A DNA stretch of 64,000 nt. Origin: Dietzia alimentaria 72 (GTDB taxonomy: Bacteria; Actinomycetota; Actinomycetes; Mycobacteriales; Mycobacteriaceae). This document shows, one piece after another, positions 27,523 through 35,887 of the stretch. The notes beneath the pieces were generated by a model that saw only the letters and a program-made list of their open reading frames with translations, had not been told where the DNA came from and searched no databases. A program made the translations under genes and the position numbers. Each line of letters opens with the position of its first letter. Positions within the stretch are counted from its first letter, which is position 1. The stretch is taken from assembly GCF_000226215.1 (NCBI RefSeq), contig NZ_AGFF01000007.1:124001-188000 (forward strand). The letters are read 5' to 3'.

Positions 27523-28271
27523 CGCGGCAACCTCTTTCCGACGAAGCCGTCGGAGAGGATATTGATCCCGTTGAGCAACGACTGTCCCTTGGACATGGAG
27601 TACTCGGTGTAGAGGATGTCGACCGGCTGCTCCGCCACCCGCCACCCGAGCGAATCCATCAGCTCCACGAACTCACTGGCGTGGCTCATACCGTTCATAC
27701 GCAGGTTGAGCGACTCTGCCACTCGGCGGTTGAACACACGTAGACCGTTGTGGGCGTCGGTCAGGCCGAGTCGGCGCGTGCGGGGGCTGAGCATCACCAC
27801 GGTGCGCAACACGAGGCGCTTGATCAGCGGGACCTGGTCGTCCTCGCCGCGCGGGCGGCCGAATCGGGTCCCCACGATGATGTCCACCGGCTCGGTGCGG
27901 AGTCGGTCGACCATCGCCAGAACGTCCTTGACCTGGTGCTGCCCGTCCGCGTCAAACGTCACAAAGTAGCGGGCGCCGGGCTGCTCACGGGCGTACTCGA
28001 CCCCCGTCTGGATGGCCGCGCCCTGCCCCAGGTTGACCGGGTGGCGTACGAGATGCGCTCCGGCCCGATGGATCGCCGTTGCCGACTCGTCGACCGAACC
28101 GTCGTCCACTGCCACGATGTTGGGGAACGTGGCGCGCGCCGCACGCAGTACGTCCTCGATCACGGTGCCCTCGTTGAAGCAGGGGACGATCAGCCAGACG
28201 TCGGCGTTCCGGAGGGGGCGGCCCCCGCTCTCCGTAGCCCTGTCCGTGTGCCGCACTCTGTCACTGCTCAT
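27519..28271 (-). CDS. ppgS: GT2 polyprenyl-phosphate sugar synthase, PpgS-like (Rv3631)
   Basis: The 250-residue GT-A enzyme of the DPM1 type transfers a sugar from a nucleotide donor to polyprenyl phosphate on the cytoplasmic face. Seen are the N-terminal strand WLIVPCFNEGTVIEDVL, the nucleotide-binding VAVDDGSVDES, the metal-binding FDADGQH (DXD-like) and the GTRFG loop. Neighbours DUF2304 and galE and the nearby flippase match the Rv3630-Rv3634c group, where PpgS makes polyprenyl-phospho-N-acetylgalactosamine for galactosamine decoration of arabinan. The actual sugar here is inferred from that synteny. It heads a probable five-gene operon running to 24540. Confidence 0.85.
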   Translation of the reverse strand: MSSDRVRHTDRATESGGRPLRNADVWLIVPCFNEGTVIEDVLRAARATFPNIVAVDDGSVDESATAIHRAGAHLVRHPVNLGQGAAIQTGVEYAREQPGARYFVTFDADGQHQVKDVLAMVDRLRTEPVDIIVGTRFGRPRGEDDQVPLIKRLVLRTVVMLSPRTRRLGLTDAHNGLRVFNRRVAESLNLRMNGMSHASEFVELMDSLGWRVAEQPVDILYTEYSMSKGQSLLNGINILSDGFVGKRLPR

Positions 28272-28331
28272 CGAGGGTCGATACTATGCGATCGGACGGA
28301 CAACCCGGTGACGACAAGGACGGCGGTTCCC

Positions 28332-29231
28332 ATGATGGCCATCGATGTGATGCTCCCGTATTACGGAGACGTCGACCATTTCAAGAAGGCCGTGGACAGT
28401 GTCCTCGCGCAGAGCTACCGCGATTTCCGGCTGGTCGTGGTGGACGACGGCTACCCGGATCCGGAGCCGGCCCGCTACATGGGCGAGATCACCGCGCGCG
28501 ACAGCCGGGTGACGTACGAGAAGAACGAGACCAACCTCGGCGCCAACGGCAACTACCGCAAGTGCGTCGACATGGTCACCGCGCCGATCGTCGTGATCAT
28601 GGGTGCCGACGACATCATGTTGCCCAACTACCTGCAGGTCGTGGCGCACGGATTCGCCGCCGTGCCCGACGCCGCAGTGATGGAGGTGGGCGTCAACGTG
28701 ATCGACGAGAACGGCGCCGCCGTGCGCGGGCTCTCGGACAGCATCAAGTCGTTCACCACCCCTAAATCCGACGGCCGCACGGTGCTGCACGGCGAGAAGC
28801 TCATGACCTCGCTCATGCACGGCAACTGGACGTACTTCCCCTCTCTGGCCTGGAATTCCGAGTGGGTCAAGCGCATCGGCTTCCGCGAGGGCCTCGACGT
28901 GGTGCAGGACCTGGCACTGCTCGTCGACGTGATCACCGCCGGCGGCCACATGATCTACGATCCGACGCTCGCGTTCCTCTACCGCCGCCACTCGGCGTCG
29001 GACTCCTCTGTGCGCGCCCTCGACGGCCGGCGTTTCGACGAGGAGGCCCGCTTCTTCGCCGGCGAGGCCGACGCGTTCGGTGCCCGCGGCTGGAAGAGCG
29101 CCGAGCGGGCAGCGCGCCTGCACGTCACCTCGCGACTCAATGCGCTGTCCCTGCTGCCCACCGCCGCAAAGGCCGGCAAGCTCGCCGAGGGCGGAAAGAA
29201 GCTGCTCGGGCACACGTTCCGCAAGCCGTGA
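28332..29231 (+). CDS. Family 2 glycosyltransferase
   Basis: The 299-residue GT-A fold enzyme starts VMLPYYGDVDHFKKAVDS, has the nucleotide-binding VVVDDGYPDP and metal-binding MGADDIM motifs, and a later VQDLALLVD segment with a conserved acidic base region. There are no membrane helices, so it works in the cytoplasm on a nucleotide-sugar donor. It is divergent from ppgS (60-bp gap) and ends before two hairpins. An AAGGA site lies about 10 nt before the ATG at 28332. It probably adds a sugar to an envelope glycan or lipid carrier; donor and acceptor are not evident. Confidence 0.85.
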   Translation: MMAIDVMLPYYGDVDHFKKAVDSVLAQSYRDFRLVVVDDGYPDPEPARYMGEITARDSRVTYEKNETNLGANGNYRKCVDMVTAPIVVIMGADDIMLPNYLQVVAHGFAAVPDAAVMEVGVNVIDENGAAVRGLSDSIKSFTTPKSDGRTVLHGEKLMTSLMHGNWTYFPSLAWNSEWVKRIGFREGLDVVQDLALLVDVITAGGHMIYDPTLAFLYRRHSASDSSVRALDGRRFDEEARFFAGEADAFGARGWKSAERAARLHVTSRLNALSLLPTAAKAGKLAEGGKKLLGHTFRKP

Positions 29232-29238
29232 TCCGATG

Positions 29239-29288
29239 CCACCGGCGGCCGGGCCGGTGGGGACACGGATGATCCCCGAGACGGGGAT
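29239..29288 (+). terminator. Two consecutive hairpins after the GT2 gene
   Basis: CCACCGGC/GCCGGTGG (29239-29246 and 29253-29260, 6-nt loop) is followed by ATCCCCG/CGGGGAT (29272-29278 and 29282-29288, 3-nt loop). They lie just past the stop at 29231, in the gap before convergent tetR, and probably end transcription from both sides. Confidence 0.6.
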
Positions 29289-29369
29289 ACCGCACCGACG
29301 CGGCGACGGCGGGGTGGTCGGTTGAATCGATATGGCGGTAGCCGAGCCGTCGTCGTTACCGGCCCCGGC

Positions 29370-29987
29370 CTAGGGGCCAGCCTCGGTACAAGCACCTGAT
29401 CCCGCCGTGGAGAAGGCGTTCGTGACGAGCTCGGCGATGGCGTCGATGGCGGTGTCGCCGATCTCGTTATGCCCGAATGTGGTGTTCAGCAGTAGTGGGC
29501 CGACGATGATCTCCAGAACAAAGCGGGGGTTGACGTCGTTACGCACCTCGCCGCGCGCTTTGGCCCGGTCGACGACGCGGGACAGGTCTCGCAGGATCGG
29601 TGCCCAGTGCTCGCGTTGGGTCTTTGCGACTTCGGAGTCCCTGTCGGAGGCGAGGACCGCGTTCATCGCCGCCTCGACGGGGTCTGAGAAGAACTCCGAC
29701 AGTTCGCGCGTCAGGGCGGTGACGTCGGTAGCCCATGAACCCGTGTCGGGCACGACCAGGCGGGCGGTGTGAAGTGTCAGTGCTTCTTTGATGAGTTCGA
29801 GGCGCGTGGGCCACCACCGGTACACCGTGGAGCGATGGATTCCGGCGCGCTTCGCCACTTCCGCCACGGAGAACGCCGAGTTCCCCTGGCGCAGCATCTC
29901 CAACACCGTGGTCGCCACTGTCTGGCGGACGATCTCGCTACGTCCACCGGCGCGAGTTCGCTGTGTGCGCGGTTCTCCACTGGACAT
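29370..29987 (-). CDS. TetR/AcrR-family transcriptional regulator
   Basis: The 205-residue repressor has an N-terminal helix-turn-helix (about residues 20-66; FSVAEVAKRAGIHRSTVYRWWPTR) and a C-terminal ligand-binding domain of the TetR_C type with a hydrophobic pocket region (FVLEIIVGPLLLNTTFGHNE). It is divergent from the PhyH dioxygenase gene, and the 145-bp gap holds two inverted repeats, so autoregulation plus control of the dioxygenase is the natural model. The inducer is unknown. Confidence 0.93.
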   Translation of the reverse strand: MSSGEPRTQRTRAGGRSEIVRQTVATTVLEMLRQGNSAFSVAEVAKRAGIHRSTVYRWWPTRLELIKEALTLHTARLVVPDTGSWATDVTALTRELSEFFSDPVEAAMNAVLASDRDSEVAKTQREHWAPILRDLSRVVDRAKARGEVRNDVNPRFVLEIIVGPLLLNTTFGHNEIGDTAIDAIAELVTNAFSTAGSGACTEAGP

Positions 29988-30036
29988 GAGATCACCCTAG
30001 TCGCCGCCGGTTCGGGGTACCGGCTCGCGACACCAC

Positions 30037-30058
30037 TAAAGCAACAGATGTTGCGTTA
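30037..30058. promoter_or_regulatory. 22-bp palindrome, candidate TetR operator
   Basis: TAAAGCAACA and TGTTGCGTTA flank a GA centre, with only one mismatched pair. It lies in the divergent tetR/PhyH intergenic region, 50 bp from the tetR start and about 75 bp from the PhyH start. Size and position are typical of a TetR-family operator. Confidence 0.65.
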
Positions 30059-30072
30059 AGGGTGCACCGCGT

Positions 30073-30097
30073 GGTGTGATGTTGGACAGATCACACC
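30073..30097. promoter_or_regulatory. Second inverted repeat in the tetR/PhyH gap
   Basis: GGTGTGAT and ATCACACC are perfect 8-bp arms separated by 9 nt. The TGTGA/TCACA halves recall CRP-type sites but the spacing is too wide. It may be a second operator or an mRNA hairpin just before the PhyH ribosome site. Confidence 0.5.
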
Positions 30098-30132
30098 GGC
30101 AAGAACCGACCCACCCAGCAGGAGGAGCCCCT

Positions 30133-30990
30133 ATGGCCGAACTCACCCGCGTCCACGCATCCGCGCCGATGGCGACTATCACCGATGCCCTCCTGGAGCA
30201 GGGGGCCGTACTCGTCGAGGAACTTCTGGAGCCCGACCTGCTCTTCCGTTTCAACGCCGAGTTGGACCAGCACTTGACCGAATCCGCACACGGGGCCGAG
30301 CGGGGGTTCGTCAATGAGGGCGTCGCCGCGTTCTTCGGCAACCGCACGGAGCACCTGGCCGGGCTGGCCGCTAAATCGCAGGTCTTCGCCACCGAGATCC
30401 TCACGCACCCCATCTACAGAGCGGTGTGCGACGAGGTGTTGCTGCCGAACTGTGCTGCCTACCAACTCAACCTGGGGCACGTGTTGAACAGGGGCCCCGG
30501 CGGCACGCCGCAGATGCTGCACCGGGATGAGGAGGTCTGGTCGCAGCTGCCGTCGCCCCGCCCGAACATCCAGCTCGCGTCGGTGGTCGCGTTGCGCGAC
30601 TTCACCGAGGACAACGGCGCAACGCGGGTCGTGCCGGGCAGTCACCTGTGGGACCGCGATCGGCAACCAACCGAGGCCGAGATCGTGCCTGCGGTGATGA
30701 AAGCCGGGTCCGGCATCATCTACCTCGGCTCGACAATCCACGCCGCCGGCGCAAACACCACCGCCGACCAGTGGCGTCGGGGTATGCACATCAGCTACTG
30801 CCTCGGATGGCTGCGCACGGAGGAAAACCAGTACCTGTCGATCCCGCTGGAGCAGGCGCGTCAGCTGCCGCGTGAATCGCTTGAGCTCCTGGGCTTCGGC
30901 GTGCACGATGCGATCGCCGACGGCGGTGGCTACGTGGGCACGGTCGACCTGGCCGATCCGGTCGAACTGTTCGCCGCCGGCAAACTCTGA
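30133..30990 (+). CDS. Phytanoyl-CoA dioxygenase (PhyH) family protein (Rv3633-like)
   Basis: The 285-residue Fe(II)/2-oxoglutarate-dependent oxygenase has the metal triad His130-X-Asp132 (QMLHRDEEVW) and His203 (GSTIHAAGANTT), with Arg215/216 placed to bind 2-oxoglutarate. The ATG at 30133 follows a near-perfect AGGAGGAG ribosome site. It corresponds by neighbourhood to Rv3633. PhyH proteins hydroxylate acyl-CoAs or small metabolites; the substrate here cannot be read from sequence. Control by the divergent TetR suggests an inducible catabolic or envelope-lipid modifying role. Confidence 0.9.
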   Translation: MAELTRVHASAPMATITDALLEQGAVLVEELLEPDLLFRFNAELDQHLTESAHGAERGFVNEGVAAFFGNRTEHLAGLAAKSQVFATEILTHPIYRAVCDEVLLPNCAAYQLNLGHVLNRGPGGTPQMLHRDEEVWSQLPSPRPNIQLASVVALRDFTEDNGATRVVPGSHLWDRDRQPTEAEIVPAVMKAGSGIIYLGSTIHAAGANTTADQWRRGMHISYCLGWLRTEENQYLSIPLEQARQLPRESLELLGFGVHDAIADGGGYVGTVDLADPVELFAAGKL

Positions 30991-31077
30991 GTGCGTCGCC
31001 ACGCGCCGCGCGGTTGCCCTTGGCACGTCGAGGCCTTAGGTTCCCCGGGCACCACTCGCTGACGAAGGGAAATACAC

Positions 31078-31143
31078 ATGCTGCTCGGATCACTCGGAAA
31101 TCTGCTCGCCGTCCTGCTCAACGGGCTCGGCAGCCTCATCTGA
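31078..31143 (+). CDS. 21-residue hydrophobic micropeptide
   Basis: An ATG preceded by GAAGGGA (8 nt spacing) opens 21 codons for a peptide made almost only of Leu, Gly, Ser, Asn, Ala, Val and Ile (it starts MLLGSLGNLLAVLL). A strong hairpin begins 21 nt after the TGA stop. Ribosome site, coding composition and terminator together argue for a genuine transcript. The GSL/GNL pattern resembles the 44-residue peptide encoded at 41012-41146. It could be a membrane-active peptide, a mycomembrane component or the toxin of a type I-like system. No homologue is known to me. Confidence 0.55.
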   Translation: MLLGSLGNLLAVLLNGLGSLI

Positions 31144-31164
31144 TCGTCAATCACCAGTAACACT

Positions 31165-31200
31165 GCATCGGCACCGACTCGAGTGAGTCGGTGCCGATGC
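31165..31200 (+). terminator. Strong hairpin after the micropeptide
   Basis: Perfect 16-bp arms (GCATCGGCACCGACTC, 31165-31180, and its complement at 31185-31200) close over a GAGT tetraloop, followed by a T-containing tail. It lies between the micropeptide and the convergent AftA-like gene and can terminate both. Confidence 0.85.
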
Positions 31201-31253
31201 GGTGATTTGTGCCACCGCACCCGTGGTGTGTGTCCTCGATATCGTGCACCGAC

Positions 31254-33218
31254 TCAGCGTCGGACGATCACCATTCGCTGCCCGACCCGTCTCACATCGA
31301 AGAGCGTGGGGTCGTCGAACTGTCGCGGTCGGAACACGATCTCCTCGCGCGAGTTGTTCTGGACCCGCGGCATCTCGTTGACGATCGCCGGGAAGATCCA
31401 CCGTCGGGACCCCTCGCGGGTCAGGACCAGTACGTCGGGACTGCGGAATGCGCTCGACTCCAGCGCCGCGTCCAACGCGCCGGGGGTCTTCGTATCCGAC
31501 CAGCGGCGGATCTCCTCGAGCCGCTTGCCGTACCGGGCCGCCGGGGTCGCATAGGCCTGAGCCGGCGCCTGGAAGGTGAAGTACGGCCGGTAGGCGTAGA
31601 GCGTCGGGTCGGAGGTCAGCACCACCAGGTCGGAGGGTCCCGGACCACCGGTCATGTCGTCGATCGCGTCGAGGACGCCGCGCTGTGGCGCGGGGAACTC
31701 GCGGGCGGCGGCCGCGAAGTGCGCGTCCTCCTCGGAGACGTGCTGCACCATTTGCACTGCCGCGAGTGCGGCGACCACCACGGCCGCTGCGGTCACCCGC
31801 CCGCGCGACCGGTCGGGTGAAGTGTGCACAGCCCACCGAGCCAGCGCCACCGCGCCGATGACCCCGGCCAGCGCGAGCGACAGCGTGATGATCGGGATCA
31901 TCCGGAACGGCAACAGCGTGCTCCCTGTGGCCGCCCGCAGGCCGGAGAGCGCGAACCAGCCGAGAACGGCCACCGCAGTCAGTCCCAGAGCGTGCGCCAG
32001 GACGAGCCTGCGATCCGCAGTCGGGAGGACGCGGTCGTCGGAGCGGATGGTCTCGTCGTCGTCGTCCGTCCCCAGTCGGGCGCGGAGCGTTGTCGTCACA
32101 CTGTCGGCGGCGCGGCCGGCCCCCGCGGGCCAGACGGTGACCACGATCCACACCACGCCGATCAGGCACAGCAGCCCCGCCGCGGACACCTCGAACATCG
32201 GAAGCGGCCACCGGGACGCGATCTCGGGTGCGAAGGCGTTGGCGACGGAGGCCTCGGTCTCCGCGCCGCCGAGCACCGCCAACAGGTACCGGTGCCAGAA
32301 CAGCAGGGCGATCGCCGCGGAGATTCCGGCCATTGCGGCCAGTCGGGCGAGCAGGCTGCGGACCGCGGCGTGGTCGGCGCGGCACCGCCAGAGATGGATG
32401 ACGACGACGAGACCCACCATCAACGCCGCGAAACCCGCGATGAGCGTGTAGCCGAGTGCGGCCCAGCCGAGATATATGCCGATCGTCAGGACCAGCGGCC
32501 ACGTGGGACTGCCATGGGCCCGGGCCCCGGCGGCGACGCGTGCGCAGAGCAGGTAAGTTGCCACGACGATCTGCGGAAGCAGGCAAATGAGGATCCAGGA
32601 GTACGGCTCGTAGGCGTTGGTGTGGACTCCGACCGTCGAGGTGACCAGACCGAGCACCACGGCCACACGTGTCGGGACGAGCCACCGCCAGGTCACGAAT
32701 GCGATCGCGCCCGCAATCGCCATCGTGACGATGGCGTAGGGCTTGTAGAACTCCCAGCCGTCGATCCCCAGGAGCGCAGCCAGGCGCCCGCCCACCCAGA
32801 ACCACTGCGGGGGATAGAAGGGCGCGGCGTCGGCGTAGAAGGGGTCGGCGAGCGCGGGGGAGTCGGCGAAGCGGGTGACGTAGGCGACGCGATTGAGTTG
32901 GTCGCCGCCGAGGCCGAACAGGTAATGCGGGGTTCCGTTCAGCAGGAGCCCGAGATGGGACGACGCCAGGAAGGCCGGGCCGGCGGTTCCGAGCAGCCAC
33001 AGTGCCCGCGCGCTCGTGGACCGGCGCAGCAGCAGCCATCCGGCGAGGAGGACCATGACCGCGGCCAGGGTTGCACCGAAGGTCTCGGGCAGCCAGCTGG
33101 GTTCGACGAACGGCAGGGCGTCGACCGCGGCGAAGGTGACTGTGCCGACCACGGCGGCCACCAGCAGCGCGGCGAGCAGTTCAGCGGCACGGCGATCGAG
33201 GACGCGGACTGAGTTCAC
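31254..33218 (-). CDS. Arabinofuranosyltransferase-like GT-C membrane protein (AftA-like)
   Basis: The 654-residue protein has about a dozen membrane helices (to about residue 485) and a C-terminal extracytoplasmic domain. The first large loop carries LGGDQLNRVAYVTRF and DPFYADAAPFYPPQWFW, similar in style to AftA, the GT85 enzyme that primes arabinan on galactan using decaprenylphosphoryl arabinose. The soluble domain (LVVLTSDPTLYAYRPYFTFQ) also fits the AftA C-terminal module. The GTG start overlaps the flippase stop by 4 nt, so the two are coupled. Whether this is the sole AftA or a paralogue acting on another glycan cannot be decided here. Confidence 0.65.
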   Translation of the reverse strand: MNSVRVLDRRAAELLAALLVAAVVGTVTFAAVDALPFVEPSWLPETFGATLAAVMVLLAGWLLLRRSTSARALWLLGTAGPAFLASSHLGLLLNGTPHYLFGLGGDQLNRVAYVTRFADSPALADPFYADAAPFYPPQWFWVGGRLAALLGIDGWEFYKPYAIVTMAIAGAIAFVTWRWLVPTRVAVVLGLVTSTVGVHTNAYEPYSWILICLLPQIVVATYLLCARVAAGARAHGSPTWPLVLTIGIYLGWAALGYTLIAGFAALMVGLVVVIHLWRCRADHAAVRSLLARLAAMAGISAAIALLFWHRYLLAVLGGAETEASVANAFAPEIASRWPLPMFEVSAAGLLCLIGVVWIVVTVWPAGAGRAADSVTTTLRARLGTDDDDETIRSDDRVLPTADRRLVLAHALGLTAVAVLGWFALSGLRAATGSTLLPFRMIPIITLSLALAGVIGAVALARWAVHTSPDRSRGRVTAAAVVVAALAAVQMVQHVSEEDAHFAAAAREFPAPQRGVLDAIDDMTGGPGPSDLVVLTSDPTLYAYRPYFTFQAPAQAYATPAARYGKRLEEIRRWSDTKTPGALDAALESSAFRSPDVLVLTREGSRRWIFPAIVNEMPRVQNNSREEIVFRPRQFDDPTLFDVRRVGQRMVIVRR

Positions 33219-34522
33219 TGCGCGGGGTGGCCTTCAGCTCGTCCGGAACGCGCGAGGCCGACCAGGTGCAGCGCCACCCCGAGTCCGGGTCCGGCGAGCA
33301 GCGCGATCGCCGAGCGGGCGTCCACGGCGCCCGGCAGGGCGAGGAGCAGGACCGCGGCGGCGACGACCGCCACCCACCAACCGGCGTTGTAGAGCAGGTG
33401 ATGGCCAAACGCGAGCGCGGCGTTGCCGGTGATCATGAGCGCGGCCGTCCCCAGGGAGGCGGCGGTGAGCGCGGCCAGGACCGGCCCGGGCAGCTCGAAC
33501 TCGGCCCCGAACAGGGTCCGGATCAGCCAGGGGCCGACGACCCACGCGGCGCCCGCGCCCACGATCCCGACGGCCGTGACGAGCCCGAGGGGCGCGGCCA
33601 GCGCGCGGACTCCCTGCGTGCGGCGTTCGACGAAGTACACGATGATCGCGCTCTGGAAACTCGTGAGCGGGACCAGAAGCGGAGCCCGGGTGAGCGTGAT
33701 GGCGAGGATCACGGCGCCGACGAGGGGCAGGGGGTCGGAGTCCCGGGCGGTGGCGGTGACGAACACCGGGAACCCCACGACCAGTGCGGACGTCCCCGCC
33801 GAGGCGAGCATCGCCGATCCCGTCTGGCGCCAGAAGGCGCCGCGGCCCACATCCAGGGCCGACCGGAGTGCCGCCCGGGTCGCGGGGGAGAGTGCGACGA
33901 GCACGGCCCAGGTGAGCGTGCCGGCGACGGTGGCGACGGCGAATCCGAGCCCGGCGTCGCCGAGCCACCAGGCGACGCCCGCAACAGCGAGCCGCAGCGA
34001 TGCGTCCACCGTGAGCAGTACTGCGTACAGTCCCCAGCGCTCCGTTCCCGACAGTGCGCCTGCGGTGGCGGCCTGGAGGGCGAACCCGAGGATGCCCACG
34101 GCCATGATCGCCACCCCGGCGCCGGAGTGCGTGGCCAAACCCAGGGCGGGCCAGGCGGGCCAGCTCAGCAGTACGGCGGCGGCCAAGCCGAGCCCGAGCA
34201 CAAGCCCTGCATGCAGGAGTCGCACCCGCGGCCCGACGGGCGAGCGAGACTGCGCGCCCCGAGCCGCGCGTACGGCCCTCGTTGCCTCTTGCATGAGTCC
34301 GTTGGCCACGCCGCCGAGGGCGAAGAACGCCCCCCAGTAGGACGCGAAGAGCGGGTAGTCGGCCGGACCGAGGGCGCGTCCTGCGACGAGCATGACGAGG
34401 TAGCCCGAGGCTGCGGCGAACACCGTCGCCAGAGTCAGTGCACGCAGCCCTCCCGCGCCGGCTGGTGCGGGCTCGGGGTGCAGAGCGGCGTCTGCGGCGG
34501 CCGGCGTCGTCATCGGGCACAC
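33215..34522 (-). CDS. Polysaccharide flippase-like membrane protein (Rv3630-like)
   Basis: The 435-residue protein is very hydrophobic with about twelve helices and short loops, as in MATE/Wzx-type lipid-linked sugar exporters. A charged loop at about residues 84-95 (ATRAVRAARGAQSR) is typical. It is coupled to the AftA-like gene and is the positional equivalent of Rv3630, an integral membrane protein next to ppgS. It likely carries a polyprenyl-linked sugar, possibly the PpgS product, across the membrane. MTTPAA at 34513 is an alternative start. Confidence 0.7.
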   Translation of the reverse strand: MCPMTTPAAADAALHPEPAPAGAGGLRALTLATVFAAASGYLVMLVAGRALGPADYPLFASYWGAFFALGGVANGLMQEATRAVRAARGAQSRSPVGPRVRLLHAGLVLGLGLAAAVLLSWPAWPALGLATHSGAGVAIMAVGILGFALQAATAGALSGTERWGLYAVLLTVDASLRLAVAGVAWWLGDAGLGFAVATVAGTLTWAVLVALSPATRAALRSALDVGRGAFWRQTGSAMLASAGTSALVVGFPVFVTATARDSDPLPLVGAVILAITLTRAPLLVPLTSFQSAIIVYFVERRTQGVRALAAPLGLVTAVGIVGAGAAWVVGPWLIRTLFGAEFELPGPVLAALTAASLGTAALMITGNAALAFGHHLLYNAGWWVAVVAAAVLLLALPGAVDARSAIALLAGPGLGVALHLVGLARSGRAEGHPAQ

Positions 34523-34630
34523 CGGACGCGGGTGACACGGGCAGGCGCGGGATTGCTGGACACGAGGGGATCGTATCCCGCGTCGGTGAACTCACCGCCG
34601 AGCCCGCGCGCGGCTGGTTAAGTGAGGCAG

Positions 34631-35461
34631 ATGACCGAGCGATTGAGCAACAAGACCATCGTGATCGTGGGTGCCGGCCCGGGATTCGGGCGCACTCTCG
34701 CCCTCCGCGCAGCGTCTGAGGGCGCGACGGTTGTCGTGGCCGCGCGGACCGGGGCGAGGGTCGAGGAGATAGCGGAGGAGGTCCGAGCGGGCGGTGGGGC
34801 AGCCATCGCGGCGCAGGTGGATGCGACCGACCCCGAGTCGGTGCGCGCGCTGCGCGACACGGTGGCCGAGCACACCGACGCCGTGCACGGCCTTGTGTAC
34901 AGCGCATTCGCGGTGCCCAGTATGAAGCCGCTCGCGCAGACCGACCACGACCAGATCACGCGCGGCATGGACCTGTCGGTGCTCGGCGCACTGCGCACCA
35001 CGCAGGAGTTCACCCCGCTGCTCGAAGCCGGGGCCGTTCCGGTTGCAGGCGCGCCCGCCCCCGATGCTCCCGGGCCGCCGACCGGGTCCGTGGTGATGAT
35101 GGCCTCGGCGGTCATCCATCACTCCCGCGAGCGCTACGCGGGCTACAAGATCGCCAAGACCGCGTTGGTGGCGCTGGGGCATTCGCTGGCCACGGAGCTC
35201 GGCCCGCGCGGCATCCGCGTCAATACGGTGGCGCCGGGCTACATCTACGGCGACACGCTCAAGGGCTACTTCGAGCACCTGGCCACCAAGTACGGCGGCT
35301 CACTCGAGGACATCTATCAGCACACGGCCGAGAAGATGGACCTGCGCCGCCTACCGTCCGAGCGGGAGATCGTCGATCCTGTGGTGTTCCTGCTCTCTGA
35401 CGACTCCTCGGCCATCACCGGTCAGACCCTCACCGTGGACTGCGGGGAGTTCCACACCTGA
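34631..35461 (+). CDS. Short-chain dehydrogenase/reductase
   Basis: The 276-residue classical SDR has a Rossmann glycine motif GAGPGFG near residue 15, a Ser in MMASAVIHH and the catalytic YxxxK as YKIAK in GYKIAKTALVAL. The C-terminal ITGQTLTVDCGEF is the usual final strand. It oxidises or reduces an alcohol/keto substrate with NAD(P). The ATG at 34631, with GAGG upstream, is preferred to GTG at 34622. It stands alone between the divergent flippase operon and the PspC gene. The substrate is unknown; an acyl or steroid-like compound is possible. Confidence 0.88.
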   Translation: MTERLSNKTIVIVGAGPGFGRTLALRAASEGATVVVAARTGARVEEIAEEVRAGGGAAIAAQVDATDPESVRALRDTVAEHTDAVHGLVYSAFAVPSMKPLAQTDHDQITRGMDLSVLGALRTTQEFTPLLEAGAVPVAGAPAPDAPGPPTGSVVMMASAVIHHSRERYAGYKIAKTALVALGHSLATELGPRGIRVNTVAPGYIYGDTLKGYFEHLATKYGGSLEDIYQHTAEKMDLRRLPSEREIVDPVVFLLSDDSSAITGQTLTVDCGEFHT

Positions 35462-35631
35462 GCCGCGTCGCGCTCGCCGTTCACCGCGCGGGCCGGTCAC
35501 CCCGAGACGGGATCAGGGTCGGATTCCGGGTCGTTCCCCGATGTGGTGCGGGCGCCCGGCGAGGAGAGTGGATCTCACCCGGGGGAACGTCCCCGGGACC
35601 CATATCCCCGACGACGACGAGGTGTTCCGTC

Positions 35632-35838
35632 ATGACCTACCACCCAGACCCCCAGCCCAAACGCTTGACCAGGTCCAGGGACCGCTGGATCGGCGGCGTG
35701 TGCGGCGGCCTCGCCGACTACTCCGGGCTCGATCCGGCGTTGGTCCGGGTCCTGTTTGTGGCCTCGCTGCTGCTGCCCGGCCCGCAGGTGCTGATCTATG
35801 TGGTCCTGTGGCTCGTCATGCCCAATTCCGGAGCTTGA
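35632..35838 (+). CDS. PspC-domain membrane protein
   Basis: The 68-residue protein is one PspC domain: the basic KRLTRSRDRWIGGVCGGLADY, then a helix (VRVLFVASLLLPGPQVLIYVVLWLVMP). PspC proteins sit in the inner membrane and take part in envelope stress responses. The short stand-alone form, without other Psp genes nearby, is common in actinobacteria, where its role is little studied. A weak GAGG lies 10 nt or more before the ATG. Confidence 0.92.
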   Translation: MTYHPDPQPKRLTRSRDRWIGGVCGGLADYSGLDPALVRVLFVASLLLPGPQVLIYVVLWLVMPNSGA

Positions 35839-35887
35839 TCCGGTACTGCCCGGAGTCGGGGCGGCCGGCGCATGGCAGGCTGAGCAC

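Noticed and set aside
30073-30097. CRP/cAMP receptor site
   Set aside because: The TGTGA and TCACA halves are 11 nt apart, not the 6 nt of CRP sites, although a cyclase gene is in the window.
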